Of a DNA stretch of 64,000 nt, positions 9,751 through 19,385 are shown in pieces (within the stretch, counting starts at the first letter, position 1; every line of letters begins with the position of its first letter). Where the stretch lies: assembly GCF_005080885.1 (NCBI RefSeq), contig NZ_CP034864.1:124001-188000 (forward strand), written 5' to 3'. The notes under the pieces were generated by a model. It ran no database searches. It had not been told where the DNA came from and was given only the letters and a program-made list of their open reading frames with translations. A program made the translations under genes and the position numbers. Source of the DNA: Buchnera aphidicola (Macrosiphoniella sanborni) (GTDB taxonomy: Bacteria > Pseudomonadota > Gammaproteobacteria > Enterobacterales > Enterobacteriaceae).

Positions 9751-10080
9751 ATGAGTGTTTTTATTCATGATGCTAATGCTTTTGTTACTGAATCATCTGG
9801 AAACAGTAATTCTTTAATATTTATGATTGTTATATTTTTGTTAATTTTTTATTTTATGTTGTTTCGTCCTCAACAAAAAAAAGATAAAGAACATAAAATT
9901 TTTATGAATTCTCTTGTAAAGGGTGATGAAGTTATAACAACTAGTGGTTTTTTAGGACGTATTAATAAAGTTACGAAAAATGGATATATTTTTCTTCAAT
10001 TAAATGATACTACTGAAGTTTTGATTAAAAAAGATTTTATTGCATCATCACTACCAAAAGGTACATTAAAAATATTGTGA
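9751..10080 (+). CDS. yajC: Sec translocon accessory protein YajC
   Basis: 109 residues (E. coli 110). Single membrane segment at about residues 22-39 (hydrophobic SLIFMIVIFLLIFYFMLF), then the conserved FRPQQKKDKEHK, KGDEVITTSGFLGR and NDTTEVLIKKDF. YajC associates with SecDF-YidC around SecYEG. Good Shine-Dalgarno GAGGA at 9741-9745. It is the last member of what was a queA-tgt-yajC operon; secD and secF, next in E. coli, are absent and the inverted glyS follows after 21 bases. With its upstream genes dead, the source of its transcript is unclear. Confidence 0.95.
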   Translation: MSVFIHDANAFVTESSGNSNSLIFMIVIFLLIFYFMLFRPQQKKDKEHKIFMNSLVKGDEVITTSGFLGRINKVTKNGYIFLQLNDTTEVLIKKDFIASSLPKGTLKIL

Positions 10081-10101
10081 TTCTTCATATTATGAAAATA
10101 T

Positions 10102-12174
10102 TTAATATAAATGAGAAAAGTTTGTTATTTTAAAAAAAATTTTTTTTAAATAGTTTAATAATAGTAATCGATTTAAACATATATGAGCATCAGAGTGATA
10201 TATTTTAACTTTTTCAAAAAAATTATATATAGGTTTTTCAAAATCTTTAATTTTAAACAAAATATCTTTGTATTTTTTTTCTAAAAATAGAGTTTTTGTA
10301 TGATTATTAAAATCATGTATCTTATTGAATAAGATAATTTCTTCTTCTTGTTTCATTAGTTTGATATTTATGTTACCTGAAAGTATTTTTTTTTCTTTTT
10401 CTAAAATATTTATTATTCTTTTAATAAACAATATTATTGTTTCTAAATATTTTGATTTTTGAAAAAAAGTTATTGCTTTTATTCTTGCATGAATGTCTAT
10501 AGGTTGTGTTAATTCATATGATAATACTGATTTAATAATATTTACGCTATATCCTAGTTCTTGATACCAGTAAAATAATCTAGATATAAAAAATGTAAAT
10601 ATTTGATCAGATAAATCTGAATGATTAATATATTTATTATCATATAACAAAAGACTTTGAGAAATTAATTTTTTTAAATCTAAAGGTATATTTTTTTCTA
10701 TAATAATACGTAGTATTCCAATAGCTAAACGTCTTAATGCAAATGGATCTTTATTTGAACTGGGAATATTACCTATATGAAACATTCCTGATAAAGTATC
10801 CATTTTGTCAGAGATAGATAATGCACAACCTATAGAACTTTTTGGAAGTTTATCACCTGAAAAACATGGTAGATATTGTTCTTCAAGAGCTAAAGCAATA
10901 TCCTTTTTTTCTTGATTTTCTAAAGCATAATACATACCTATAGTACCTTGTAAGTCAGGAAATTCACATACAATATTTGTTACAAGATCACATTTTGATA
11001 ACATCGCTGCTCTCATTGCATCTTCTATATTACTAAAATTATACTGAGAAATCCATTTTATGAGATATTTAAGACGAAATGTTTTGTCATATAACGAACC
11101 AAGATCGTTTTGAAATAAAACTTGCTTTAACGAAATAAGATGATTTTCTAACGAGGTTTTTCGATCATTATTAAGAAAAAAATTAATATCTGCAAGTCTA
11201 GCATGCATAACTTTTTCATTTCCTGTAATAATTTTTTTGGGTTTAGCAGGATTAATATTCGAGACAAAAATAAAATATGATAGAATATTTTGTTTAGAAT
11301 TATATAAAGGAATGCATTTTTGTTGTTTTTCTATAACATATTCAAGTATTTTAGGAGGTATTTTAAGAAATTTCTTTTTAAAAGTAGCTAAAAATGCTGT
11401 AGGTGATTCTACTAAAGAAGTTATTTCATCGATCAAAATATTATTAGTTTTTATAAAACTATTAACTTTTTTTGCATTTTCTTCAATTTTTTTTATAATT
11501 ATTTGTTTTCGGATTGTATATTCAGCGATAATATTATTTTCTGTAAAAAGAATAGTAGGATAATCTTTAGCATTATTAATTACTATTGTTTTTTCTTTAA
11601 AAGCGATATGATTATGCAGAATTCTTTGAGAATTAATATTAAATATTTTTCCTAAGATAATCTTATTATCTAATAACATAACAATATTACGAATAGGTCG
11701 AAAAAATTTCTGATTACTTATTTCCCATCTCATTGGTTTAATTAAAAAAATTTTTTTAAGTGCTGATTCAGTTATTTTAGGTATTAAAAGTTCTATTTTT
11801 TCTTGTTTTTGTTTTTTTTTATATAACAACCATTCTCCTTTATTAGTTTTTAAACGTGTAGTTTCTTGTATATTAATTTTGCAATGTTTCAACCAATGAA
11901 TTGCTGATTTAGTTAAATATCCATTTTGATCATAAGCATTTATTACAGATGGACCTTTTTTTTGTATTTCAATAAATTTTTCTTGTGTATTAATATCTTG
12001 AATTTTTAATGCAAGTCTTCTTGGAGTAGAAAAATATGCAATTTTTTTATATGTAATGTTAAGCATGTTAAGTTCTTTAACAAAATTGTTATAAAAATTA
12101 AAGCATATTTGATCAATTAATCTAGCAGGTAATTCTTCAGTACCAATTTCAATTAATAATGTTTGTTTTTTCAT
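10102..12174 (-). CDS. glyS: glycyl-tRNA synthetase beta subunit
   Basis: 690 residues (E. coli 689). Large chain of the alpha2-beta2 bacterial GlyRS, starting with the conserved TLLIEIGTEELPARLI; the core DLVTNIVCEFPDLQGTIG and ISDKMDTLSG...DPFALRR stretches identify the family. The C-terminal anticodon-binding part is weakly conserved. Its ATG overlaps the glyQ stop by one base (TAATG), indicating translational coupling. It converges with yajC, with only 21 bases between the stop codons. Confidence 0.97.
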   Translation of the reverse strand: MKKQTLLIEIGTEELPARLIDQICFNFYNNFVKELNMLNITYKKIAYFSTPRRLALKIQDINTQEKFIEIQKKGPSVINAYDQNGYLTKSAIHWLKHCKINIQETTRLKTNKGEWLLYKKKQKQEKIELLIPKITESALKKIFLIKPMRWEISNQKFFRPIRNIVMLLDNKIILGKIFNINSQRILHNHIAFKEKTIVINNAKDYPTILFTENNIIAEYTIRKQIIIKKIEENAKKVNSFIKTNNILIDEITSLVESPTAFLATFKKKFLKIPPKILEYVIEKQQKCIPLYNSKQNILSYFIFVSNINPAKPKKIITGNEKVMHARLADINFFLNNDRKTSLENHLISLKQVLFQNDLGSLYDKTFRLKYLIKWISQYNFSNIEDAMRAAMLSKCDLVTNIVCEFPDLQGTIGMYYALENQEKKDIALALEEQYLPCFSGDKLPKSSIGCALSISDKMDTLSGMFHIGNIPSSNKDPFALRRLAIGILRIIIEKNIPLDLKKLISQSLLLYDNKYINHSDLSDQIFTFFISRLFYWYQELGYSVNIIKSVLSYELTQPIDIHARIKAITFFQKSKYLETIILFIKRIINILEKEKKILSGNINIKLMKQEEEIILFNKIHDFNNHTKTLFLEKKYKDILFKIKDFEKPIYNFFEKVKIYHSDAHICLNRLLLLNYLKKIFFKITNFSHLY

Positions 12175-13088
12175 TATTTTTCTCTTTTATTACTGCATAA
12201 TGGAAAGCCTAATTTTTCTCTTTTATATAAGTATATTTTTGCAATTTGAGTGGTTAATTTGCGAATGCGTAAAATATAATTTTGTCTTTCATTAGAAGAG
12301 ATCACATTTCTTGCATCTAATAAATTAAAAATATGATTAGCTTGTAATATTTGTTCATATGATACTAATAATAGTGGTTTTTTTAAATTAATTAATTTTT
12401 TTGCTTCAGATAAATATTTTTCAAAAACATTAAATAAAAAATTAATATCAGAAAACTGAAAATTATATTCTGAGTGTTCTATTTCATTATCTTGGAAAAG
12501 ATCTCCATAAGTTATTTTCTGATCTTTATGTTTATTCCAAATTAGATCATATACATTAGATTTATTTTGCATATGCATAGCAATCCTTTCTAAACCATAT
12601 GTAATTTCAACAGTTACAGGATTACATTCTATTCCACCTACTTGTTGAAAATACGTGAATTGAGTAATTTCCATTCCATTCAACCAGACTTCCCAACCGA
12701 TTCCCCATGCACCTAATGTAGGATTTTCCCAGTTATCTTCTACAAAACGTATATCATTTTTTTTTTCATTAATGTTTAATAGATTTAACGAATTTAAATA
12801 AATATTTTGAATATTATCTAAAGGAGGTTTAATAATTACTTGAAATTGATAATAATATTGTAATCGATTAGGATTTTCTCCATACCTTCCATCTGTAGGT
12901 CTACGACAAGCTTGAATATATGCTGCATTAATTGGTTCTGGTCCAATTGTACCGAGAAAAGTTGCTTTATGAAATGTTCCAGCTCCAATTGGAAGATCTA
13001 ATGGTTGAAAAATAGTACATCCTTGTTTTAACCAGTATTTTTGCAATGTTTCAATTAAATTATAAAAATTATTATGATTATGTTTCAT
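12174..13088 (-). CDS. glyQ: glycyl-tRNA synthetase alpha subunit
   Basis: 304 residues (E. coli 303). Catalytic alpha chain of GlyRS; class II core with [20 protein letters not shown], the motif 2 region [21 protein letters not shown] and [22 protein letters not shown]. It is the first gene of the leftward glyQ-glyS unit, so its promoter should lie in the 550-base gap to nfo. Only the last few residues differ notably from the E. coli pattern (ends CSNKREK). Confidence 0.98.
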   Translation of the reverse strand: MKHNHNNFYNLIETLQKYWLKQGCTIFQPLDLPIGAGTFHKATFLGTIGPEPINAAYIQACRRPTDGRYGENPNRLQYYYQFQVIIKPPLDNIQNIYLNSLNLLNINEKKNDIRFVEDNWENPTLGAWGIGWEVWLNGMEITQFTYFQQVGGIECNPVTVEITYGLERIAMHMQNKSNVYDLIWNKHKDQKITYGDLFQDNEIEHSEYNFQFSDINFLFNVFEKYLSEAKKLINLKKPLLLVSYEQILQANHIFNLLDARNVISSNERQNYILRIRKLTTQIAKIYLYKREKLGFPLCSNKREK

Positions 13089-13638
13089 TTTATATCCATA
13101 AATAGAAAAAATCTTTATTTTTTATTATAATATTTAATGCACATGTTATGTGTTTATGGTTAATAAAGATGAATAAATATAAATATTTAAAAATATATTT
13201 TAATAGAATTACTTTAAAGAAATTTTATATAAAAGATAATTCTTATATGTTATTTTAAAGAGAAAATAATGATATTTTTTTAAAAAAAGATAATTATTAA
13301 TTTGCGAAAATTATATTTTTGATTTTAACAAAAAAATTTTAAAATATTAATAGTTATGTAAATACATTTTAATCATATTGTAAAATGAATAAGAAAATAA
13401 TAAAATTTAATATATAATAAATTTTTATAGAAATATATTTAATTATATTATTAAAATTAAAATATTAAATTTAATACTAAATGAATTCTGATTGATTAAA
13501 ATTAATTTTATCAGTATTATATTTTTATATTTTAATTTAAATGAAAATACACATTTATTCATAATTATATCTTTTTAATAATTTAAATATATAATTATTT
13601 TTATATACTAAAATATTATTGTTAAAAAAAGGAAAATA
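13089..13638. other. 550-base divergent spacer between glyQ and nfo; no gene recognised
   Basis: Almost pure A+T with scattered stops in all frames. It must hold the leftward glyQ promoter and probably a rightward nfo promoter. A promoter-like pair on the + strand is TTGATT (13492-13497), a 17-base spacer and TATTAT (13515-13520), but such matches arise by chance at this base composition. I tried the frames by eye and found no recognisable gene remnant. Confidence 0.4.
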
Positions 13639-14484
13639 ATGAACTATATCGGCGCACATATTAGTTCTGCTGGTGGTTTAGAAAAAACAATTTTACGTGC
13701 TTTTCAAATTAACGCAACAGCTTTTTCTTTTTTTACTAAAAATCAACTTCAATGGTTTTCTCCACCATTAATTCAAGAAAAAATTGATGCTTTTAAAAAT
13801 TTATGTATAAAATATCAATTTACATCTAAACAGATTTTACCTCATAGTAGTTATTTGATGAATTTAGGTCATCCGATTAATGAAAAATTAAAAAAATCTC
13901 AAGATCTTTTTCTAAATGAAATGATGCGTTGTAATCAACTAGGTTTAATGTTTTTAAATTTTCATCCAGGCAGTCATTTAAATCAAATTACTGAAATTAA
14001 CTGCTTATCAAGAATTTCTGATTCTATTAATATTGTATTAGAAAAAACTCAAAATGTTATAGCAGTTTTAGAAAATACTGCAGGACAAGGAACAAATGTA
14101 GGATATTGTTTTGAACATTTAGCAGAGATTATTAAAAATGTTGAAAATAAATCTAGAATAGGAGTATGTATTGATACATGTCATTTATTTGCATCAGGAT
14201 ATGATTTACGAACTAAAGAAGATTGTAAAAATACTTTTAAAAAGTTTAATGATATAATAGGATTGAAATATTTAAAAGGCATGCATTTAAATGATTCTAA
14301 AAAACCATTTAATAGTCGTATTGATCGCCATGAAAGTTTAGGTTTAGGAGAAATAGGAAAATTAGTTTTTACTTGGATTATGAACAATAAGAATTTTCAT
14401 AATATTCCAATGATTTTAGAAACTATTAATCCTAAAATATGGAAAGAGGAAATCTCTTGGTTAAGATCGCAAAAATATAATTAA
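13639..14484 (+). CDS. nfo: endonuclease IV (AP endonuclease)
   Basis: 281 residues (E. coli 285). Cleaves 5' of abasic sites in base-excision repair using a trinuclear zinc centre. All nine zinc ligands sit at the E. coli positions: His69, His109, Glu145, Asp179, His182, His216, Asp229, His231, Glu261. AAGGA precedes the ATG by a few bases. rplY follows after 28 bases. Retention with an intact active site shows that AP-site repair is still selected in a genome that loses repair genes readily. Confidence 0.98.
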   Translation: MNYIGAHISSAGGLEKTILRAFQINATAFSFFTKNQLQWFSPPLIQEKIDAFKNLCIKYQFTSKQILPHSSYLMNLGHPINEKLKKSQDLFLNEMMRCNQLGLMFLNFHPGSHLNQITEINCLSRISDSINIVLEKTQNVIAVLENTAGQGTNVGYCFEHLAEIIKNVENKSRIGVCIDTCHLFASGYDLRTKEDCKNTFKKFNDIIGLKYLKGMHLNDSKKPFNSRIDRHESLGLGEIGKLVFTWIMNNKNFHNIPMILETINPKIWKEEISWLRSQKYN

Positions 14485-14512
14485 AACAATAATAATATAA
14501 TAGAGGTTTAAT

Positions 14513-14797
14513 ATGTTAAAGCTTCAAGCTGAACAAAGAAAAGAGAAAGGTACAAGTTTTAGTAGAAAATTAAGAATTAATAACAAATTCCCTGGAATTT
14601 TATATGGAATTAATAAAAATAGTATTTTACTAATATTAGATCATAATTCTGTTTTTAATTTACAAAAAAAATCAGAGTTTTATCAAGAAAATCTTTTGTT
14701 ATTAATTGATAATGAAACATATACAGTAAAAGTTCATAATATTCAAAGACATGTATTTAAATCAAAATTATTACATATTGATTTTATATATGCTTAA
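14513..14797 (+). CDS. rplY: 50S ribosomal protein L25
   Basis: 94 residues (E. coli 94), short form of the L25/TL5 family that binds 5S rRNA. Recognisable stretches: [22 protein letters not shown], and the end HIQRHVF...LLHIDFI-type. Shine-Dalgarno AGAGG just upstream. Convergent with the DedA gene, 40 bases away. Confidence 0.95.
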   Translation: MLKLQAEQRKEKGTSFSRKLRINNKFPGILYGINKNSILLILDHNSVFNLQKKSEFYQENLLLLIDNETYTVKVHNIQRHVFKSKLLHIDFIYA

Positions 14798-14812
14798 TTA
14801 AATATATATTAA

Positions 14813-14834
14813 AATTTTTTTATTTAAAAAAATT
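14813..14834. terminator. AT-only hairpin between convergent rplY and dedA-like gene
   Basis: 9-bp stem (14813-14821 AATTTTTTT with 14826-14834) and a 4-base loop. A bidirectional terminator would suit the convergent genes, but a stem made only of A-T pairs is weak evidence here. Confidence 0.4.
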
Positions 14835-14837
14835 AAA

Positions 14838-15605
14838 TCATGATCCTAATAATATAGTAAAAAAGATCTTTCTGAAAATTAACATTGTAGGATGAAATTG
14901 TATAGCGATTAAACCTATAATCCCAGATATTATTGCAAATAATGCTAAAAATCCGATTTTATTCTTGTTGAAAAAAGAAGAATTTCTTTTATTAATTTTT
15001 CTTATTTTCCACCATTTTGATAATAGCCATATTCCAATCCATATTAGTATTGCAATAGTCAGCAAAAACCATTTAAAATAATTATTTTCTGAATTTTGTG
15101 GTATATTAATAGTAATTCCTGTTACTATACCAGGAAAAAAATATATCGGAGGCCAAAGTATACATCCAATAATACTTGGTAAAAAAAATTTATTTAATGA
15201 TAATTTAAGCATACCACACATCATTGGCATTAATGGTCTGGTTGGTCCGATAAATCTTCCAAGAATAATAGCAATTATACTATGTTTGTGTAATACAGAT
15301 TTAATTTTTTTAACTAATATTTGATTATTTTTTAAAAAATAGAAGTTGGTAAGACAGTTCTTAAAATATAATCCAATATAGTATGAAATCCAATCTCCAA
15401 GTAGACAACCAATTGTCCCAGCGATCCAAGCAGGATAAAATAATAATCTTCCATCACCTATGAATGTACCTAATGTAGTCATTAAAATGATACCAGGTAG
15501 TAACAGTCCTACTAGAGCAAGAGATTCTAAAAAAGAAACTATACCAACTAATAGAAGAGAATATGTTAAAGATTGTGTTATAAAAAATTCTATCCAAGAT
15601 TCCAT
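14838..15605 (-). CDS. yabI: DedA-family inner-membrane protein (YabI-like)
   Basis: 255 residues (E. coli YabI 254). Several hydrophobic segments; the family motifs ESLALVGLLLPG near residue 26, GDWISYYIG near 70 and the GRFIGPTRPLMPM stretch (residues about 117-129) are clear. DedA proteins are membrane transporters related to undecaprenyl phosphate and lipid flipping and to proton-motive-force homeostasis; the role of YabI itself is not settled. The next gene upstream on its strand is far away, so it is probably monocistronic. Confidence 0.92.
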   Translation of the reverse strand: MESWIEFFITQSLTYSLLLVGIVSFLESLALVGLLLPGIILMTTLGTFIGDGRLLFYPAWIAGTIGCLLGDWISYYIGLYFKNCLTNFYFLKNNQILVKKIKSVLHKHSIIAIILGRFIGPTRPLMPMMCGMLKLSLNKFFLPSIIGCILWPPIYFFPGIVTGITINIPQNSENNYFKWFLLTIAILIWIGIWLLSKWWKIRKINKRNSSFFNKNKIGFLALFAIISGIIGLIAIQFHPTMLIFRKIFFTILLGS

Positions 15606-15789
15606 AAATGCTCATTATTTTATTTTTTTATATTATAAAGAAAATTTCATAAAAAGATTTTATACTTTATATTTTTTTTAAAGTAACCTCAAGAAGAATA
15701 TTATAATTTATTTATTTTGTAAAAAAATATAAATATTTTTTGTATAAAAAGCAATAAAACATAATCATTATTAAATTTTTATTAGGACA

Positions 15790-17054
15790 AAATAAAAATT
15801 AAATTATTTATTTTTATAATTTTTTATATTTTTGCTAGTTTTTTTAATGTTTGGAAAAAAATATCTAGTATATAATATTCTGGTTCTTGTGAATAATCAT
15901 AGTTATATTTAATGGTAATGTGCATAAAGTCATATCAGTTTTAAAAAAAAGATGATAAAAATATTAAATTCTCTTTTACAAAATATGCTTTACAAGAACA
16001 AGTTATTCATAATTAATTATAGATTCTTTAATATTATAGGAATCTTAAAGAATTAGAGAATAAATATTAAAGTTCATAAAAGACGAATTGATATTATAAT
16101 AAAAAATATTTTTCTAAAAAATATTAGTATAAAAGAGTTTAAAAAACAAAATTTTTTTATATAATACAAAACCAAAACATCATCATTACAAACATTATTA
16201 TAACATTATTTAAAATTAAAATAATAGAAGATTAAGAACTTTACAAACTTGTTAAAATTTCAGAAAAAAAAGTTAATATTTTTTTAAATAAATTAATTCA
16301 AGAACATAAAAATTTCAAAAAATAAATTTAAGTTATATCTTTTTACTTATTACTTATTTTAAAGAGTGATGATAATAAAAAAATTAATTAAATTCAAAAA
16401 ATAGAAAATTACATAGTTACTCAAAATAATCATGATTTCGAAAAATTATTTCGTGACTTTACAAAAGAATAGCATATTTTTTAGTAAAAAAATGTTCTGG
16501 ATTTGATATATATAATTAATTTTTTAAAACATTAAAAATTATTAAATCAAAAGAAATATTAGGGTTAATTTTAAGGGATAAAAGATATTATATTAAAAAT
16601 TAATAATATTAGTAGTGATTAAAAGAATATTATAAATGAATTTTATCTACGATATTTTTTATAAAAATATCTATATTTTTTTGAAAGATTTTGAACTAAA
16701 AAAATATTTTTAATATATTTAACAATATTAAAAACATATAGTTTTAATCATGTTGTAGAATATTTTCTCGTAATTCTTATTTCTTTTGTAAAAAAGATAA
16801 TTTAGGTTATATATAAATAAAATTGTTTAATATTAATTTTAAAAAGATACTACATATATTTAAATAGTAATAATTTTAGTAAATCTATAAAATTTGATTT
16901 TGGATAGTATATATTTAAATTTTTAGATATATGTCGAATTAATCATTTTTTGATTTTAAAAAAGAAGTAAGTCTATAATATTTTATTAACTGAAAAAATA
17001 TTAGAAAAAAGATGGTTAGAAGATTTAAAAAGAAAATTTTATATAAAATTATAA
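15790..17054 (+). pseudogene. surA: degraded surA (periplasmic chaperone / parvulin peptidyl-prolyl isomerase)
   Basis: No open frame, yet frame-jumping translation gives SurA in order: VLVNN (15883-15897; VAAVVNN), LQEQVIHN (15990-16013; LRHQIMER), RIDIIIKNIFLKN (16084-16122; LDQAIANIAKQNN), KISEKKVNIFLNKL (ITILPQEVESLAQQV), HDFEKLFRDFTKE (16431-16469; ADFGKLAIAHSAD in parvulin domain 1), IFSRNSYFFCKKDNLGYI (EFSQDPGSANQGGDLGWAT in domain 2) and EKILEKRWLEDLKRK near 16992-17036 (RKFSEEAASWMQEQR). Stops and frameshifts are frequent; near-full length survives. Position before rsmA matches E. coli surA-pdxA-ksgA; pdxA is gone. SurA escorts outer-membrane proteins, so its loss bears on envelope biogenesis. 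Confidence 0.9.
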
Positions 17055-17106
17055 GATAATTATAATACATTCACATAACTTTTATTTATATATTTATTTT
17101 AAATTT

Positions 17107-17958
17107 ATGACACAAAAAAAATATAAAAATATATTTCCTATTAAAAAATTCGGACAAAATTTTCTCATAAATCAAAAAATTGTACAAAGTATTATTACAA
17201 TTATTAATCCCAAGAAAAAACAAATATTATTAGAAATTGGTCCGGGTTTAGGTGCATTAACAAAGCCAATATGTAGATTTTTAGAAAAATTAATTGTTAT
17301 TGAAATAGATCCTAATATATTATTTTTTTTAAAAAAAGAGTTGTTTTATCCTAAATTAATAGTTTTTTGCCAAGATGCCTTAAAATTTGATTATAAATAT
17401 ATATTTAATCAAAACAATAAATTAATTCGTATTTTTGGAAATTTGCCATATAATATTTCTACACTTTTAATAACACATTTATTTCAAAATATTAATATTA
17501 TTCAAGATATGAATTTTATGCTGCAAAGAGAAGTTGCTGAAAGATTGGTTGCTGTACCAGGAAATAAAAACTATTGTCGTTTAAGTATTATAGCTCAATA
17601 TTATTGTAATATTAAAATATTATTATATATTCAACCTGAAAATTTTTATCCTATTCCTAAAGTCCATTCTGTGTTTGTTAACTTAACTCCTCATATTCAT
17701 TCTCCTTATTTTGTTTATGATATTAATTTATTAAGTAGTATTACAAAAAATGCTTTCCAAAATAGAAGAAAAATATTACGTCACAGTTTAAAAATATTTT
17801 TTTCTGAAAAAGATTTAGTGCAATTAGAAATTAATCCTAATTTAAGAGCTGAAAATATTTCTATTATTAAATATTGTCAATTAGCTAATAATTTATATAA
17901 AAAAATAAAATATTCTTCAAAAACTAATTTTGATTATAGTAAGGACAGTAAAATATGA
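17107..17958 (+). CDS. rsmA: 16S rRNA adenine-1518/1519 dimethyltransferase
   Basis: 283 residues (E. coli KsgA 273). SAM-dependent dimethylation of A1518 and A1519 in helix 45 of 16S rRNA. Motifs: FGQNFLINQ, the SAM-binding EIGPGLGALT, and the catalytic NLPYNIST; C-terminal helical domain ends with RAENISIIKYCQLAN. The N-terminus starts MTQKKYKN; no convincing Shine-Dalgarno precedes it. Its stop overlaps the apaH start (ATGA), so the two are coupled. apaG, which separates them in E. coli, is missing. Confidence 0.97.
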   Translation: MTQKKYKNIFPIKKFGQNFLINQKIVQSIITIINPKKKQILLEIGPGLGALTKPICRFLEKLIVIEIDPNILFFLKKELFYPKLIVFCQDALKFDYKYIFNQNNKLIRIFGNLPYNISTLLITHLFQNINIIQDMNFMLQREVAERLVAVPGNKNYCRLSIIAQYYCNIKILLYIQPENFYPIPKVHSVFVNLTPHIHSPYFVYDINLLSSITKNAFQNRRKILRHSLKIFFSEKDLVQLEINPNLRAENISIIKYCQLANNLYKKIKYSSKTNFDYSKDSKI

Positions 17959-18773
17959 GTACATATTTTTTAAGTGATATTCACGGTTGTTATAAAGAAT
18001 TGAAAATTCTTTTAAAAAAAGTATGTTTTAATCATGAAAAAGATAATTTATGGGTTGCGGGTGATTTAGTATCAAGAGGACCAGATTCTCTTAAAGTATT
18101 AAGATATCTTTATTCATTACGAAATAAAGTTCAGATTGTTTTGGGTAACCATGATATAAATTTGATTGCAGTACATGCTGGTGTAAAAAAAAATAAAAAA
18201 GAAAATTATTTTGATGAATTTCTTTCTGCATCAGATCGATTTGAATTAATCAATTGGCTACGTTGTCAATCTCTTTTAAAAATTGATAAAAAAAGAAATA
18301 TTATTATGTCTCATGCCGGAATTAGTCCTCAATGGAATATCAGTATGGCTAAAATATATACATCAGCTTTTGAAAAATGTTTATCACAAGATAATTATGT
18401 TGATTTTTTAAAAAGAATATATGCTCATAATATAGATTTTTGGAGTTCACATTTAAATCAATTAGATCAATTACGATATACTTTTAATGCATGTACACGA
18501 ATGAGATACTGTTATCCTGATAGTCGGTTAAATATGTTATATAAGACATCTCCAAAGCTTGTTCCATTTCCTTTACAGCCATGGTTTTTAATTCCATCTC
18601 AAATCCCAAAAATTTATTCTATTTTTTTTGGACATTGGTCTTCTCTAAAAGGAACGCATATTCCTAAACCTTTTTTTTCTTTAGATGGAGGATGTTGTTG
18701 GGGAGAAGAATTAATGATATTTCGATGGGAAGATAAAAAATGGTTTTTTCAGTCTTTTATTCATAATGATTAA
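17955..18773 (+). CDS. apaH: diadenosine tetraphosphatase (symmetrical)
   Basis: 272 residues (E. coli 280). Hydrolyses Ap4A to two ADP; metallophosphoesterase. Metal and catalytic motifs in order: SDIHGC at the N-terminus, GDLVSRGPDS near residue 36, LGNHDINL near 64, and the later SHAG histidine region. Starts within the rsmA stop codon (4-base overlap), preceded by AAGGA in rsmA. Ap4A is made mainly by aminoacyl-tRNA synthetases under stress. Confidence 0.97.
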   Translation: MSTYFLSDIHGCYKELKILLKKVCFNHEKDNLWVAGDLVSRGPDSLKVLRYLYSLRNKVQIVLGNHDINLIAVHAGVKKNKKENYFDEFLSASDRFELINWLRCQSLLKIDKKRNIIMSHAGISPQWNISMAKIYTSAFEKCLSQDNYVDFLKRIYAHNIDFWSSHLNQLDQLRYTFNACTRMRYCYPDSRLNMLYKTSPKLVPFPLQPWFLIPSQIPKIYSIFFGHWSSLKGTHIPKPFFSLDGGCCWGEELMIFRWEDKKWFFQSFIHND

Positions 18774-18785
18774 TTATAATTAATA

Positions 18786-19292
18786 TTATCTTGATAAAAT
18801 TTCAAAAGAATAATTATATAAATTACATTTGCTTGTCAAGTTATTTTGTTTAAATAATACTTTCCATGATGGATATAATTTATATTCAGGAAAATAAGAA
18901 TCTCCAATAATTTCGATATCTATATGAGTTAAATATAATTTGTTAGCGTAAAATAACATTTTCTTATATATCTGAGCTCCACCAATCACCATAATTTCTT
19001 GATGATATTTTTTAGACATATTTACATTAGATATTGCATTAGATATTGCCTGAGTTATTGAATTGCACCAAATAATATCTGTGTGTTCAATTTTATTTTT
19101 ACTAATAACTATATTTCTACGATCTGGCAAAGGTTTTAAAATAGATTCCCAAGTCATACGGCCCATAATTATATTTTTGTATATTGTTTTCTTTTTAAAC
19201 CATTTTAAATCTTCAGGAATATACCAAGGTATTTTATTTTGATATCCAATAATTAAATTTTTAGATATAGCAGCAATTAAACTAATATTCAT
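18786..19292 (-). CDS. folA: dihydrofolate reductase
   Basis: 168 residues (E. coli 159). Reduces dihydrofolate to tetrahydrofolate with NADPH. Starts MNISLIAAISKNLIIG; Asp28 in IPWYIPEDLKWFK corresponds to the catalytic Asp27 of E. coli; then MGRMTWESI and the NADPH-binding VIGGAQIYKKML. A few residues longer than usual in the loop before SNVNMSKK. Convergent with apaH, only 12 bases between stops, as in E. coli where the two genes also adjoin. Confidence 0.97.
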   Translation of the reverse strand: MNISLIAAISKNLIIGYQNKIPWYIPEDLKWFKKKTIYKNIIMGRMTWESILKPLPDRRNIVISKNKIEHTDIIWCNSITQAISNAISNVNMSKKYHQEIMVIGGAQIYKKMLFYANKLYLTHIDIEIIGDSYFPEYKLYPSWKVLFKQNNLTSKCNLYNYSFEILSR

Positions 19293-19385
19293 ATAAATAC
19301 TAAAACCTTTTTATATTATAAGTATATATTATAAATATGTTTTACAACATATTTATAAATATCTTTTAATTTAATTAAGAAGTAA

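Noticed and set aside
11237-11563. 108-codon open frame on the + strand inside glyS
   Set aside because: It lies entirely antisense to a conserved coding region; composition is explained by the glyS codons.
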